The position numbers and the translations under genes are program-made. DNA of 64,000 nucleotides from Diaporthe sp. PMI_573 (lineage: Eukaryota > Ascomycota > Sordariomycetes > Diaporthales > Diaporthaceae). The notes under the pieces were generated by a model. It had not been told where the DNA came from and ran no database searches. It saw only the letters and a program-made list of their open reading frames with translations. Numbering within the stretch: the stretch's first letter is position 1; each line of letters opens with the position of its first letter. The stretch lies in contig JAJTUP010000001.1 in the NCBI GenBank assembly GCA_021399435.1, positions 3,596,001-3,660,000 on the forward strand, written 5' to 3'. Of the stretch, positions 19,552-29,981 are shown piece by piece.

Positions 19552-20769
19552 ATGGCCAGCTTCTTCGACATCAAGGCCAGGAAGGCTGCCGCGGCCAACG
19601 GCGCGGGCAGACAAGAGAAAAAGACCCCAGATACGCCACGAGCGCAGCCCTGGGTAGAGAAATAGTACGTTCGTGATAATGTTCTCGCTTGTTTGCTTGC
19701 TCTCCCTGCTGCCTGTTTCTGACTACCCGCCGATTCCAGTCGTCCAAAGAGCCTCAGCGATGTCACCGCCCAAGACCACACAATTACCGTCCTGCAACGG
19801 ACACTGCAGGCGTCCAATCTCCCTCACATGCTCTTCTACGGCCCTCCCGGTACTGGAAAGACGTCCACGATCCTTGCCCTCGCCAAGGAACTCTACGGTC
19901 CAGAGTTCGTGAAACAGCGTGTTCTCGAGCTCAACGCTTCTGACGAACGCGGCATCTCCATCGTCCGGGAGAAGGTCAAAGACTTCGCACGCATGCAGTT
20001 GACCAACCCACCCCCGGGGTACAAGTCCCGTTACCCCTGCCCACCGTTCAAGATCATCATCCTAGACGAGGCCGACAGCATGACGCAGGATGCCCAGAGC
20101 GCCCTTCGACGGACGATGGAAACATACAGCAAGATTACGCGGTTCTGTCTCATCTGCAACTACGTCACGCGCATAATTGACCCCCTGGCGAGTCGGTGCA
20201 GCAAATTCCGCTTCAAGAGCTTGGATCAGGGTAATGCGAAGAAGAGGCTGGAAGAGATTGCGGAGAAGGAGGGTGTTCAGCTGGACGATGGGGCAGTGGA
20301 TGCGCTTATCAGGTGCAGCGAGGGTGACCTACGGAAAGCTATCACTTTCTTGCAAAGCGCGGCGCGGCTAGTTGGCGCACTCGCTACAAAGAGTGACACT
20401 GACGGTGATGGTATGGAGGTGGATATGAAGCCGGTCACAGTGAAAATTGTTGAGGACATTGCTGGCGTAATACCCGGCGTCACAATTGACAGGCTGGTGA
20501 AAGCAATCAAGCCAAGCTCGTCTGGAGAGGCTTATGCAGCAGTGTCGAAGGTCGTGGAGGGCATGGTCGCAGATGGATGGAGCGCTGGCCAGGTGGTGAC
20601 GCAGCTCTACCAGGCGATCATTTCCGACGAGACGGTTCCGGATATCCAGAAGAACCAGATTGTCATGGTCTTCTCTGAGGTTGACAAGCGTCTGGTCGAC
20701 GGTGCTGACGAACACCTCTCGATACTCGATCTTTCCCTCCGCATATCAACCATTATGGCTGGACGGTAG
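19552..20769 (+). CDS. rfc2: Replication factor C subunit 2
   Basis: Two exons, 19552-19664 and 19740-20769 (intron 75 nt, GT-AG), give 380 aa. Rfc2 is one of four small AAA+ subunits of the clamp loader that opens PCNA and sets it on primer-template junctions. N-terminus [31 protein letters not shown] spans the intron; Walker [15 protein letters not shown]; Walker [11 protein letters not shown]; sensor 1 [12 protein letters not shown]; arginine finger in the RFC box SRC ([10 protein letters not shown]). These match Rfc2 (human RFC4 orthologue) rather than Rfc3, 4 or 5. The C-terminal collar domain (from ~250) has the insert [10 protein letters not shown]. Promoter MCB boxes predict G1/S expression. 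Confidence 0.95.
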
Positions 20770-21103
20770 GGCCGACAGCCGTTGATGATGTACTGAGAAG
20801 GCTTCGTTCAAGGCGACTAGTATCGTTTAGGTCGAGGGCAGGTCTAGATCGTAGATCACATGGGGCGGCATGAGCTACTCACGAACGTCTATCACGGGCC
20901 GGGCTACAGGAATTAGTTGTAAGAAGGTGTGACATCGCTCTGGAATCGGGTGGCGGCTGGACGAGGACGGGATATTGCCAATCAACTACTGAGTGGCTAG
21001 AGAGCTGGGAAATCGGCTCGGACGGGGGACAGGAAAAGCATGGCGTTCCAACGGACGGTAATACAATGGCTATTCATGAAGCTCAATACCAGATGATGCG
21101 CAA
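20770..21103. other. Short convergent 3' region
   Basis: 334 bp between rfc2 and the coiled-coil gene. I see nothing beyond 3' UTR sequence. Confidence 0.5.
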
Positions 21104-22681
21104 CTACAGAAGCTTTCGTGGGGAGTCTTCGGCATTGATCAGCCCGACACTACCATCCAAGCTAGACCAGATATCCTGATTCTCTTTGACGGCACTGGTT
21201 TTGTTCTTGACATGTGCTTTCGGCGTTGGCCCTTTCCGTGGGGGAGAGGATTCTGCCAACCAGATGTCGTCTATTATTGTATCCTCGTCTGCCGTGGACT
21301 CAACCCCTGTGTTCGTATTTCGACCTAGCAGCTGGTCGATCTCGGCCAGCGACCTTGTGGACTTCTCAAGAGCGACCTGTCCTTGCTCGATCTTCTCAGC
21401 TACAGCCTCGAGTGTGGCAAGCTTTGCTGTATCCGCTGCAGAAACCCACGGCTGCACGCGATCTGAGAGTCTGTTGACGTGATTACTGGATGGATCGGTC
21501 CCTAGGCATTTGTTGCCCCTGGCAGCGCCTGGCATGGCATGGTCAGGTATGAGCTGACTTTCTTCAAAGAGACGGTCTAAAGCCCGAATGGTTTCTTCTG
21601 TTTGTTTCGCGAAGACGGTACTTATGTGTGATTTCTGGGCAATAGAGTTCCTCTGAGCCTGGCCGACTTGCACCAGACCCTCAATATAGGGTGTGACGAG
21701 ATGCGTCGATGGGTTGGTGCGCGCGACCTCATACTGAGTGTTGGATATGTTTCTCGAAGGGGACTCCATCTCCACGGGTTGTGTTCGCTGTTGGACCAGC
21801 TGGATGAGAGCCTTGCGCGCTGCGACGTATTTGGCGTATTTGTCCTTTACGACAGCAAGCTGCTCGCGCACATGGCCCTTGTCCGCCGTGGGTTGCTGTT
21901 TCCCATGCGGTCCATCCTGTTGCGAGTCATCAGGGTGCGAAGCCTTACCCAGTTCTGCCTCCATCCAGCTGATGAGTTCGTTCCGAGTCGCACTTAACGC
22001 CGCAAGCTTTGACCCATCGCTGATTGTCTCACGTGTTCCTGTGGAGCGAGACCTGACATCCTCCAACAGTTGTTCTTCTTTTTTGAGCAGAAGTTTGGAC
22101 CTCAGCACTGCTTTCTCAAGGCGATCGACGAGGGCTTTCAGATCAGGTTTGGTTGACCCATTATTGACAGCGAACCCGCTGACAACGGTTTTGGGAACCT
22201 CTGGCAATCGATGGCAATTCTTAAATATTTCCTCCGGCCGCACAAAATCTGGCGACGCAGCCGGCTTCTGGCCTAGGGCTTCCAGATACTTCTCGACAGC
22301 TTGAAGATGCTCCTGCTTTTTCTTAAGTTTGATGGAGGTGATGTGCTCTCCCAGCCGACCAGTACCATCGATTGCACTCGTAGTGGGCAATCTGCCTTCC
22401 TGTCCCGCTTGCCTGACTGCCTCTTGGTCTTGCTGGGCTCTGATGTTGGCGTGCAGTGCCCTTAGATAATCTCTCTGAAGGCCACGGACGCCAGCTGTAG
22501 ATTTGATGATGCAGTCTGGCCCCGGCAAGGCCAGAGCTCCGGGCCCAGGACCATTCTCGCAACTTGAGAAAAGGTGTAGGGAGAGCACCCTTCGAATGTG
22601 CGACACTTCCTCACGCGACCGAACGTGAGGCTCCAGCGCCGCCTGGATGCTCTCGACCGTTTCTCGGGCGCTGAGACTCAT
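21104..22681 (-). CDS. Coiled-coil protein of unknown function
   Basis: A single exon of 525 aa. Long charged helices are seen at ~115-145 (SIKLKKKQEHLQAVEKYLEA), ~180-215 (LKALVDRLEKAVLRSKLLLK), ~270-310, ~350-385 (QTEETIRALDRLFEES) and ~415-455 (AKLATLEAVAEKIEQGQVAL), all suited to coiled coils. The tail is Ser/Pro/Lys-rich and ends in an SSPPRKGPTPKA-type segment with possible proline-directed phosphorylation sites. The pattern of helix-rich core plus phosphorylatable tail resembles microtubule or kinetochore-associated proteins, but I see no family signature and propose no function. No membrane helix or signal peptide. Confidence 0.7.
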   Translation of the reverse strand: MSLSARETVESIQAALEPHVRSREEVSHIRRVLSLHLFSSCENGPGPGALALPGPDCIIKSTAGVRGLQRDYLRALHANIRAQQDQEAVRQAGQEGRLPTTSAIDGTGRLGEHITSIKLKKKQEHLQAVEKYLEALGQKPAASPDFVRPEEIFKNCHRLPEVPKTVVSGFAVNNGSTKPDLKALVDRLEKAVLRSKLLLKKEEQLLEDVRSRSTGTRETISDGSKLAALSATRNELISWMEAELGKASHPDDSQQDGPHGKQQPTADKGHVREQLAVVKDKYAKYVAARKALIQLVQQRTQPVEMESPSRNISNTQYEVARTNPSTHLVTPYIEGLVQVGQAQRNSIAQKSHISTVFAKQTEETIRALDRLFEESQLIPDHAMPGAARGNKCLGTDPSSNHVNRLSDRVQPWVSAADTAKLATLEAVAEKIEQGQVALEKSTRSLAEIDQLLGRNTNTGVESTADEDTIIDDIWLAESSPPRKGPTPKAHVKNKTSAVKENQDIWSSLDGSVGLINAEDSPRKLL

Positions 22682-23351
22682 GCCTCAAGAAAGAAATCTT
22701 GAAGACGAAACTTGTGAGATAATGTGGAGATCGAAGCTCATGACGCAGGGTGCCTGTTGTAATCTGTTGTTCCAGCAGGCAGTATATTTGCTCATGATAG
22801 AGAAGACTAATGAAGGTAGGTTAGGTAGTCAGTCCACTTATGAAGGCGTTTAGCGCCAGCCCTGCAAACACTTCCAGGGTGGTGCACCTGTGGTGTGTCT
22901 ACTGGGAAAGACCCCTGTCAGCTGGTGCATGAAAATTATCACTTGCGACCACTCTCATTCTGCATTTCGTCCAGCATCCCGACTACACCTTTAACCCGCT
23001 CGTGACAGCCGTCGGCCTCTCTTCGCCGTCGTAACCGTTTGGAGAACCGATTTGACGCTCTTCTACTGGCGTTGTAATGAGATAATCGACACTTCCTGTG
23101 ACCACCAGGTCCTCGCCGCCACCGTGGCAATCGTGACGCCTCTGTGTGTATAACCCAAACGCGCTGCTGCGGCCAGCCTGCTGCCTGCCAAATATCCGAC
23201 CTCCTTGCACGATTCTTCTCCTCGCCACCAACACGAAGCTTCCACGAGGGCTCTGATCACCACAAGCATCTCTATCTACAGCATCAAAGCTATACGTCGT
23301 GACTAGCCGGGCAGGGAACATTTTGGTTGATACACTTCACAAACCGCCAAC
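22682..23351. promoter_or_regulatory. Divergent promoter, coiled-coil gene / brr2
   Basis: 670 bp between divergent starts. A GTAGGTTAGGTAGTC segment at ~22814-22829 resembles the CCTAGGTA-type motifs elsewhere. No clear TATA box or other element. Confidence 0.4.
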
Positions 23352-26300
23352 ATGTCGGGCGACAACTACCAACGCGATGTGTCGCAGTACAAGTACTCGG
23401 CGATGTCCAACCTGGTTCTCCAGGCGGACCGTCGTTTTGTTACGCGCCGGACAGACGAGGCCACAGGCGACCCAGAGTCTTTAGCTGGGCGACTTTCGAT
23501 ACAGGAGATGGGCGCGCGCGTTGCTCGGGATACGGCGCCGAAACAGAAGAAATCCCACATTCCCGCTGTGGAACGGGGCCCAGTACGGGAAGGCGAGGAC
23601 ATTCTGCGACAACAAAAGAAGAAGGGCGCAGATCTGTCGAGAGGAGGAGGTATTCTATCTGGCGCAGAAGCCCTGGTCGAGGGTCTTAAGTACCGACCGC
23701 GGACCCAGGCGACGCGAGCGACATTCGACTTCATATTGACCATCGTAGCCAAGAATTTGGGCGACGTGCCCCAAGAGGTTGTGCGCAGTGCTGCCGACGC
23801 CGCATTGGAGTTTCTCAAGGACGAGGATCTCAAGGACTTCGACAAGAAGAAGGAAATTGACGAGCTCGTCGGAGCCTCCTTGAGTCCTAAGGAGTTCAAC
23901 GAGCTGGTCAACCTCGGCAAGAAAATCACGGATTACGATGCGGAGGATGAGGATGAAGAGATGGACGGTGCTGACGATGACCAAGAGATCGATGAACGCC
24001 AGGGTGTCGCCGTCGCCTTCGAAGAGGAGGACGAAGACGCAGATGGCATCGTCAACGAAGTTCGAGAAGAATCATCAGAAGATGAGGACGAGGACGAGGA
24101 AGATCTTCCAGGCCTCGACGAAGAAGCTGGGGCGGGAGGCGCCGCAGATGACAGGGATGGCGATGAGGCCGGCCTGGCTGACGGCGACGCGATGGTCATC
24201 GACTCAGCTCCAGCAGGAAAAGCCCAGAAGAAGACCCAAGAGACGAACTCCATTCCCGCTTTCCAGATAGATGCATTCTGGTTGCAACGACAAATAGGCC
24301 GGCTGTACCCAGATGCTCACATACAGCACGACAAGACTATACAGGCCCTGCACATCCTGTCCGGCGAGCCGGACGAGGAAGGCGGCGACGAGAAGCAGCT
24401 CAGAGAAATCGAAAACGATCTCATGGAATTGTTCGACTTTGAGCACCATGAGATTGTACAAGAACTCATTTCGAACAGGGAAAAGGTCGTCTGGCTCACC
24501 AGAATCGCTCGGGCAGAGAACGCTCAGGCTCGTGAGACGCTGGAACGCGAAATGGTATCTGAAGGCCTGCAGTGGATCCTTGACGAACTTCACGGAAAGA
24601 CTGGCGAGGAGAAGAAGGGCAAGTTGGAGATCAAGATGGATCTCGACCAGCCTGAACACAAACAGGAGCCGAAGACAGAGCGTCCGGAGGGTCAGCTCAT
24701 AGGCGGACTTCAACCCAAGAAACTTATCAACTTGGACAACCTCGTCTTTGATCAGGGGAATCACTTGATGACGAATCCCAAGGTGCGACTCCCAGAGGGT
24801 TCCACGAAACGGGCTGGCAAGGGCTACGAAGAGATACACGTTCCGCCGCCTAAAAAGCGTAGTGACCCGAGCGACAACCTGGTACCCATCTCCGAGATCC
24901 CAGAATGGGCCCGCGAACCTTTCAAATCGGTCAAATCTCTCAACAAGATTCAATCTAAGTGCTACCCGTCAGCCTTTGAGGACGACGGTAACATGCTTGT
25001 TTGTGCGCCTACAGGATCCGGGAAAACCAACGTTGCATTCTTAGCAATGCTGCGAGAGATTGGCAAGCATCGTGATCCAGAGACGGGGGAGATCGATTTG
25101 GACTCGTTCAAGATTGTCAGCATCGCGCCTCTGAAGGCTCTGGTCCAAGAACAAGTGGGCAACTTCGGCAGCCGCTTGGCCCCTTATGGAATCAAGGTTT
25201 CCGAGTTGACTGGCGATCGTCAACTCACCAAGCAACAAATTGCAGAGACTCAAATCATTGTCACCACGCCGGAGAAGTGGGATGTGATAACTCGCAAAGC
25301 GACCGACACGTCCTATACCAACCTCGTGCGCTTGATCTGCATCGATGAGATTCATCTTCTTCACGATGACCGTGGCCCCGTCCTCGAAAGCATCGTCTCC
25401 CGCACAATTCGAAAGACAGAACAGACTGGAGAACCCGTGAGGATCCTCGGTCTATCAGCCACACTGCCAAACTACAAAGACGTCGCCAGTTTCCTTCGGG
25501 TTGATCCGCAGAAGGGCATGTTCCATTTTGACGGGTCATACAGGCCTTGTCCTCTACGTCAAGAATTCATTGGCGTGACCGAGAGAAAGGCAATCAAGCA
25601 GCTGAAGGTCATGAACGACGTCACTTACAACAAAGTTCTGGAGCATGTGGGCAAGAATCGCAACCAGATGCTCATCTTCGTGCACTCGCGTAAGGAGACC
25701 GCGAAAACTGCCCGCTATATTCGTGACAAGGCGCTGGAGATGGACACCATCAATCAGATACTCAAGAGCGACGTAGGAAGCCGAGAGGTCTTGCAGATGA
25801 CGGCAGATGGAGCGACCGATAAGGAGCTCAAAGATATTTTGCCCTACGGCTTTGGCATCCACCACGCAGGCATGAGCCGAGCTGACAGGACCGACGTAGA
25901 GGACCTCTTCCAGGGTGGACACATTCAGGTGCTTGTCTGCACAGCCACACTCGCTTGGGGCGTCAATTTACCTGCACATACGGTCATCATCAAAGGGACG
26001 CAGGTTTACTCTCCAGAGAAAGGTAGCTGGGTCGAGCTCAGCCCACAAGATGTCCTCCAGATGCTGGGTCGTGCTGGGCGGCCTCAGTATGACACGTTCG
26101 GTGAGGGCATCATTATCACCACTCAGAGTGAGATGCAATATTATCTCTCACTCATGAATCAACAATTGCCCATCGAAAGCCAGCTAGTCAGCCGTTTGGT
26201 CGACAACTTGAACGCGGAGATTGTGCTTGGTAACGTCCGCACTAGGGATGAGGGTGTGGACTGGCTTGGCTACACATATCTCTTCGTGAGGATGTTGAGA

Positions 26301-29300
26301 TCACCAGGTCTTTACAGTGTTGGCGTCGAATATGAAGATGACGACGGTCTGGAACAGAAGCGAGTTGATCTCATTCATTCTGCCGCCCATGTTCTCCGCA
26401 AGGCGAACCTTGTCAAATACGATGAGAAGAGTGGACGCATGCAGGCAACCGAACTGGGGCGCATTGCCTCGCACTATTACATCACATACGGTTCCATGGA
26501 GACCTACAACACACACATCCAGCCATCTATCACCAACATAGAGCTCTTCCGAGTATTTTCCCTCAGTGCTGAGTTTAAATACATTCCCGTCCGCCAAGAA
26601 GAGAAGCTCGAGCTAGCCAAGCTGTTGGGACGGGTCCCGATACCTGTCAAGGAGAGCATTGAAGAGCCGCATTGTAAGATCAATGTGCTTCTACAGGCAT
26701 ACATCTCTCGCCTTAAGCTTGATGGCTTGGCTCTGATGGCCGACATGGTGTACGTCACGCAGTCCGCAGGACGTATTCTCAGAGCTATTTTCGAGATCGC
26801 GTTGAAGAAGGGCTGGTCCTCTGTGGCGAAGACTGCTCTGAACCTATGTAAGATGGCAGAGAAACGGATGTGGCCCACAATGACGCCGCTGCGCCAATTC
26901 CCGAACTGCCCAAGGGACATTGTGCAAAAGGCCGAGAGGACCGAGGTGCCTTGGAGCAACTTCTTCGATTTGGATCCGCCACGCATGGGCGAGCTCTTGG
27001 GCATGCCCAAAGCTGGCAGAACAGTCGTTGGGCTTGTGAACAAGTTCCCAAGAGTCGAGGTGCAGGCTCAGATCCAGCCGCTGACGAGGTCCATGCTTCG
27101 CGTTGAGCTGACGATTTCGCCCAATTTCGAATGGGACGAGGAAATACATGGCCTTGCTGAGAGCTTCTGGATTCTCGTTGAGGACTGCGATGGCGAAGAG
27201 ATTCTTTTTCACGACACATTCCTCTTGCGCAAAGACTACGCCGAATCCGAGACAAACGAGCATATCGTGGAGTTTACAGTGCCGATTACCGAACCCATGC
27301 CTCCCAACTACTTCATCTCCGTTGTGTCTGACAGGTGGATGCATTCCGAAACACGCATCGCAGTCTCTTTCCAGAAACTCATTCTCCCCGAGAAGTTCCC
27401 ACCTCACACAGAACTTCTCGATCTGCAGCCTCTGCCACCATCGGCTCTCAAGGTCAAGGAGTACGCAGCTCTGTATCCTCAGTGGGAATACTTCAACAAA
27501 GTCCAGACGCAGACCTTTAACACCCTGTACACCACAGACAACAATGTCTTCGTAGGTGCACCAACAGGGAGTGGCAAGACTGTGTGTGCAGAGTTTGCTC
27601 TTCTCCGTCTCTGGTCCAAGCCTGACGCGGGTCGCGCTGTGTATATTGCTCCCTTCCAGGAGCTGGTAGACATTCGGCTTCAGGATTGGCAGAAGCGTCT
27701 GTCTGGGCTCAAAGGTGGCAAGGACATCATGAAGTTGACCGGTGAAACGGTAGCCGATATCAAGATCTTGGACGCCGCGGACCTGGTTCTTGCGACTCCG
27801 ACTCAGTGGGACGTTCTCTCCAGGCAATGGAAGAGGAGGAAGAACGTGCAGACTGTCGAGCTCTTCATTGCGGACGAGCTGCAGCTACTCGGTAGCTCCA
27901 TGGGCTACGTGTACGAAACCATCGTTTCCAGGATGCACTACATCCGGACTCAGACCGAGTTGCCAATGAGGATTGTCGGTCTTGGTGTGTCACTTGCTAA
28001 CGCAAGAGACATCGGAGAGTGGATTGGAGCAAAGCAGCACGACATCTACAACTTCAGCCCACACGTGCGCCCCGTGCCGCTGGAGCTTCATATCCAGAGC
28101 TATACAATTCCCCATTTCCCGTCGCTCATGTTGGCGATGGCGCGGCCGACCTACCTTGCCATCACTCAGATGTCCCCAGACAAGCCTGCGCTTGTGTTTG
28201 TTCCCTCTAGGAAGCAAACACGCGCGACCACTCGAGATATACTCACCGCTTGCTTGGCCGAAGACGACGAGGATAGGTTCCTTCATGTCGAGGTGGAGCA
28301 GATCAAACCCCTCTTGGAGCGTGTTAGTGAAGAAGCGCTTGCCGAGGCATTGTCTCATGGTGTCGGTTACTACCACGAGGCTCTCAGCACCGATGACAAA
28401 CGAATTGTCAAATACCTCTACGACAACGGCGCTATACAAGTCCTGGTGGCATCTCGTGATGTCTGCTGGGAGCTCGATTGCACTGCGCACCTTGTCGTCG
28501 TGATGGGTACGCAGTACTTCGAAGGTCGTGAGCACCGCTATGTCGACTATCCTATGACAGACGTGCTGCAAATGTTTGGCAAAGCTCTGAAGTATTCGAA
28601 GGATGGCCGCGGGCGCGGAGTCCTGATGCTCCCTGGCGTGAAGAGGGAGTACTACAAGAAGTTCCTCAACGAGGCTCTCCCGGTCGAGTCGCACCTGCAC
28701 TCATACTTGCACGATGCTTTTGTCACGGAGATCAGCACTCGCATGGTAGAATCTGGCGACGACGCGATAGCGTGGATGACGTTTACATACTTCTACCGGC
28801 GTCTCCTGGCCAATCCTAGCTTCTACAGTTTGACCAACACCACCGAGGATGGGTTGAGCCAATATCTCTCCGACCTTGTCGAAACGACGCTGAGAGAGCT
28901 TGACGAGTCAAAGATCATCGAGTTTGATGAGGAAGACGGTTCGGTAATGCCTCAGAATGCTGCCATGATCGGTGCTTATTACAACATCTCCTACATCACC
29001 ATGCAGACGTTCCTCCTCTCGCTCAGCGCCCGTACGAAGCTCAAGGGCATCCTCGAAATTGTCACCTCAGCCACCGAGTTTGAGGCAATACAAATCAGGA
29101 GACACGAAGATAGTCTGCTTCGTCGTATCTACGACCGTGTGCCTGTCAAGATGGCACAGCCGGACTATGACTCGCCTCACTTCAGGGCGTTCGTTCTGTT
29201 GCAGGCCCACTTCTCCAGGATGCAGCTTCCGATTGACCTCGTGAAGGACCAAGAAACAATCGTATCCAAGGTTGTAAGCCTTCTCAGCGCGACGGTTGAT

Positions 29301-29981
29301 ATCCTCTCGTCAGATGGGCATCTGAACGCCATGAACGCCATGGAAATGTCGCAGATGGTGGTCCAGGCGATGTGGGACCGCGACAGCCCACTGAAGCAGA
29401 TACCCCACTTTACGCCGGAGGTCGTGAAGGCTGCAAACAGCTTCGGGGTCAAGGATGTCTTCGATTTCATGGAAGCAATGAATCCTGAGGAGAACCCCAA
29501 GTACGGCGAGCTAGTCAAGGCCATGGGTCTCTCACAGAAGCAACTGGAAGATGCGGCCAAGTTTACCAACGAGAAGTACCCAGACGTCTCGCTGGAGTTT
29601 GAGGTTGAAGACCCCGAGAATATCCGTGCTGGTGAGGCTTCCTACCTCAACATCCAAATCGAGCGTGAGGTTGAGGAAGGCGATGAAATCGACACTGTGG
29701 TCCACGCGCCGTTCTATCCAGGAAAGAAATTGGAGAACTGGTGGCTTGTGGTCGGCGAGGAGAGCACCAAGACGCTCCTAGCAATCAAGCGTGTGACCGT
29801 TGGCCACAAGTTGAATGTCAAGCTGGAGTTCACGGTGCCGACCCCCGGCAAGCATGAACTCAAGCTCTTCTTGATGAGCGATTGCTACATTGGAGTCGAC
29901 CAGGAGCCTAGTTTCGAAGTGACGGTGGCGGAAGGCATGGAAGTTGACGAAGATGACGAGGAGGACGAGGAGGACGAGTAA
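23352..29981 (+). CDS. brr2: Pre-mRNA-splicing helicase Brr2
   Basis: One uninterrupted 2209-aa frame. Brr2 is the U5 snRNP Ski2-like RNA helicase that unwinds U4/U6 to activate the spliceosome. The N-terminal ~450 residues hold the plug/PWI-like region, with a long acidic insert at ~195-285. Cassette 1: Walker A APTGSGKT at ~552-559, motif II DEIH at ~665-668, SATLPN, QMLGRAGRPQYD (motif VI), then winged-helix and Sec63 units. Cassette 2: APTGSGKT at ~1403-1410, but motif II reads DELQ at ~1508-1511 and motif VI lacks the QxGRAGR arginines (DVLQMFGKALKY). A second Sec63 unit and an acidic tail close the protein. An active first and inactive second cassette is the known Brr2 design. No intron despite its length. 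The start is the first ATG. Confidence 0.96.
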   Translation: MSGDNYQRDVSQYKYSAMSNLVLQADRRFVTRRTDEATGDPESLAGRLSIQEMGARVARDTAPKQKKSHIPAVERGPVREGEDILRQQKKKGADLSRGGGILSGAEALVEGLKYRPRTQATRATFDFILTIVAKNLGDVPQEVVRSAADAALEFLKDEDLKDFDKKKEIDELVGASLSPKEFNELVNLGKKITDYDAEDEDEEMDGADDDQEIDERQGVAVAFEEEDEDADGIVNEVREESSEDEDEDEEDLPGLDEEAGAGGAADDRDGDEAGLADGDAMVIDSAPAGKAQKKTQETNSIPAFQIDAFWLQRQIGRLYPDAHIQHDKTIQALHILSGEPDEEGGDEKQLREIENDLMELFDFEHHEIVQELISNREKVVWLTRIARAENAQARETLEREMVSEGLQWILDELHGKTGEEKKGKLEIKMDLDQPEHKQEPKTERPEGQLIGGLQPKKLINLDNLVFDQGNHLMTNPKVRLPEGSTKRAGKGYEEIHVPPPKKRSDPSDNLVPISEIPEWAREPFKSVKSLNKIQSKCYPSAFEDDGNMLVCAPTGSGKTNVAFLAMLREIGKHRDPETGEIDLDSFKIVSIAPLKALVQEQVGNFGSRLAPYGIKVSELTGDRQLTKQQIAETQIIVTTPEKWDVITRKATDTSYTNLVRLICIDEIHLLHDDRGPVLESIVSRTIRKTEQTGEPVRILGLSATLPNYKDVASFLRVDPQKGMFHFDGSYRPCPLRQEFIGVTERKAIKQLKVMNDVTYNKVLEHVGKNRNQMLIFVHSRKETAKTARYIRDKALEMDTINQILKSDVGSREVLQMTADGATDKELKDILPYGFGIHHAGMSRADRTDVEDLFQGGHIQVLVCTATLAWGVNLPAHTVIIKGTQVYSPEKGSWVELSPQDVLQMLGRAGRPQYDTFGEGIIITTQSEMQYYLSLMNQQLPIESQLVSRLVDNLNAEIVLGNVRTRDEGVDWLGYTYLFVRMLRSPGLYSVGVEYEDDDGLEQKRVDLIHSAAHVLRKANLVKYDEKSGRMQATELGRIASHYYITYGSMETYNTHIQPSITNIELFRVFSLSAEFKYIPVRQEEKLELAKLLGRVPIPVKESIEEPHCKINVLLQAYISRLKLDGLALMADMVYVTQSAGRILRAIFEIALKKGWSSVAKTALNLCKMAEKRMWPTMTPLRQFPNCPRDIVQKAERTEVPWSNFFDLDPPRMGELLGMPKAGRTVVGLVNKFPRVEVQAQIQPLTRSMLRVELTISPNFEWDEEIHGLAESFWILVEDCDGEEILFHDTFLLRKDYAESETNEHIVEFTVPITEPMPPNYFISVVSDRWMHSETRIAVSFQKLILPEKFPPHTELLDLQPLPPSALKVKEYAALYPQWEYFNKVQTQTFNTLYTTDNNVFVGAPTGSGKTVCAEFALLRLWSKPDAGRAVYIAPFQELVDIRLQDWQKRLSGLKGGKDIMKLTGETVADIKILDAADLVLATPTQWDVLSRQWKRRKNVQTVELFIADELQLLGSSMGYVYETIVSRMHYIRTQTELPMRIVGLGVSLANARDIGEWIGAKQHDIYNFSPHVRPVPLELHIQSYTIPHFPSLMLAMARPTYLAITQMSPDKPALVFVPSRKQTRATTRDILTACLAEDDEDRFLHVEVEQIKPLLERVSEEALAEALSHGVGYYHEALSTDDKRIVKYLYDNGAIQVLVASRDVCWELDCTAHLVVVMGTQYFEGREHRYVDYPMTDVLQMFGKALKYSKDGRGRGVLMLPGVKREYYKKFLNEALPVESHLHSYLHDAFVTEISTRMVESGDDAIAWMTFTYFYRRLLANPSFYSLTNTTEDGLSQYLSDLVETTLRELDESKIIEFDEEDGSVMPQNAAMIGAYYNISYITMQTFLLSLSARTKLKGILEIVTSATEFEAIQIRRHEDSLLRRIYDRVPVKMAQPDYDSPHFRAFVLLQAHFSRMQLPIDLVKDQETIVSKVVSLLSATVDILSSDGHLNAMNAMEMSQMVVQAMWDRDSPLKQIPHFTPEVVKAANSFGVKDVFDFMEAMNPEENPKYGELVKAMGLSQKQLEDAAKFTNEKYPDVSLEFEVEDPENIRAGEASYLNIQIEREVEEGDEIDTVVHAPFYPGKKLENWWLVVGEESTKTLLAIKRVTVGHKLNVKLEFTVPTPGKHELKLFLMSDCYIGVDQEPSFEVTVAEGMEVDEDDEEDEEDE

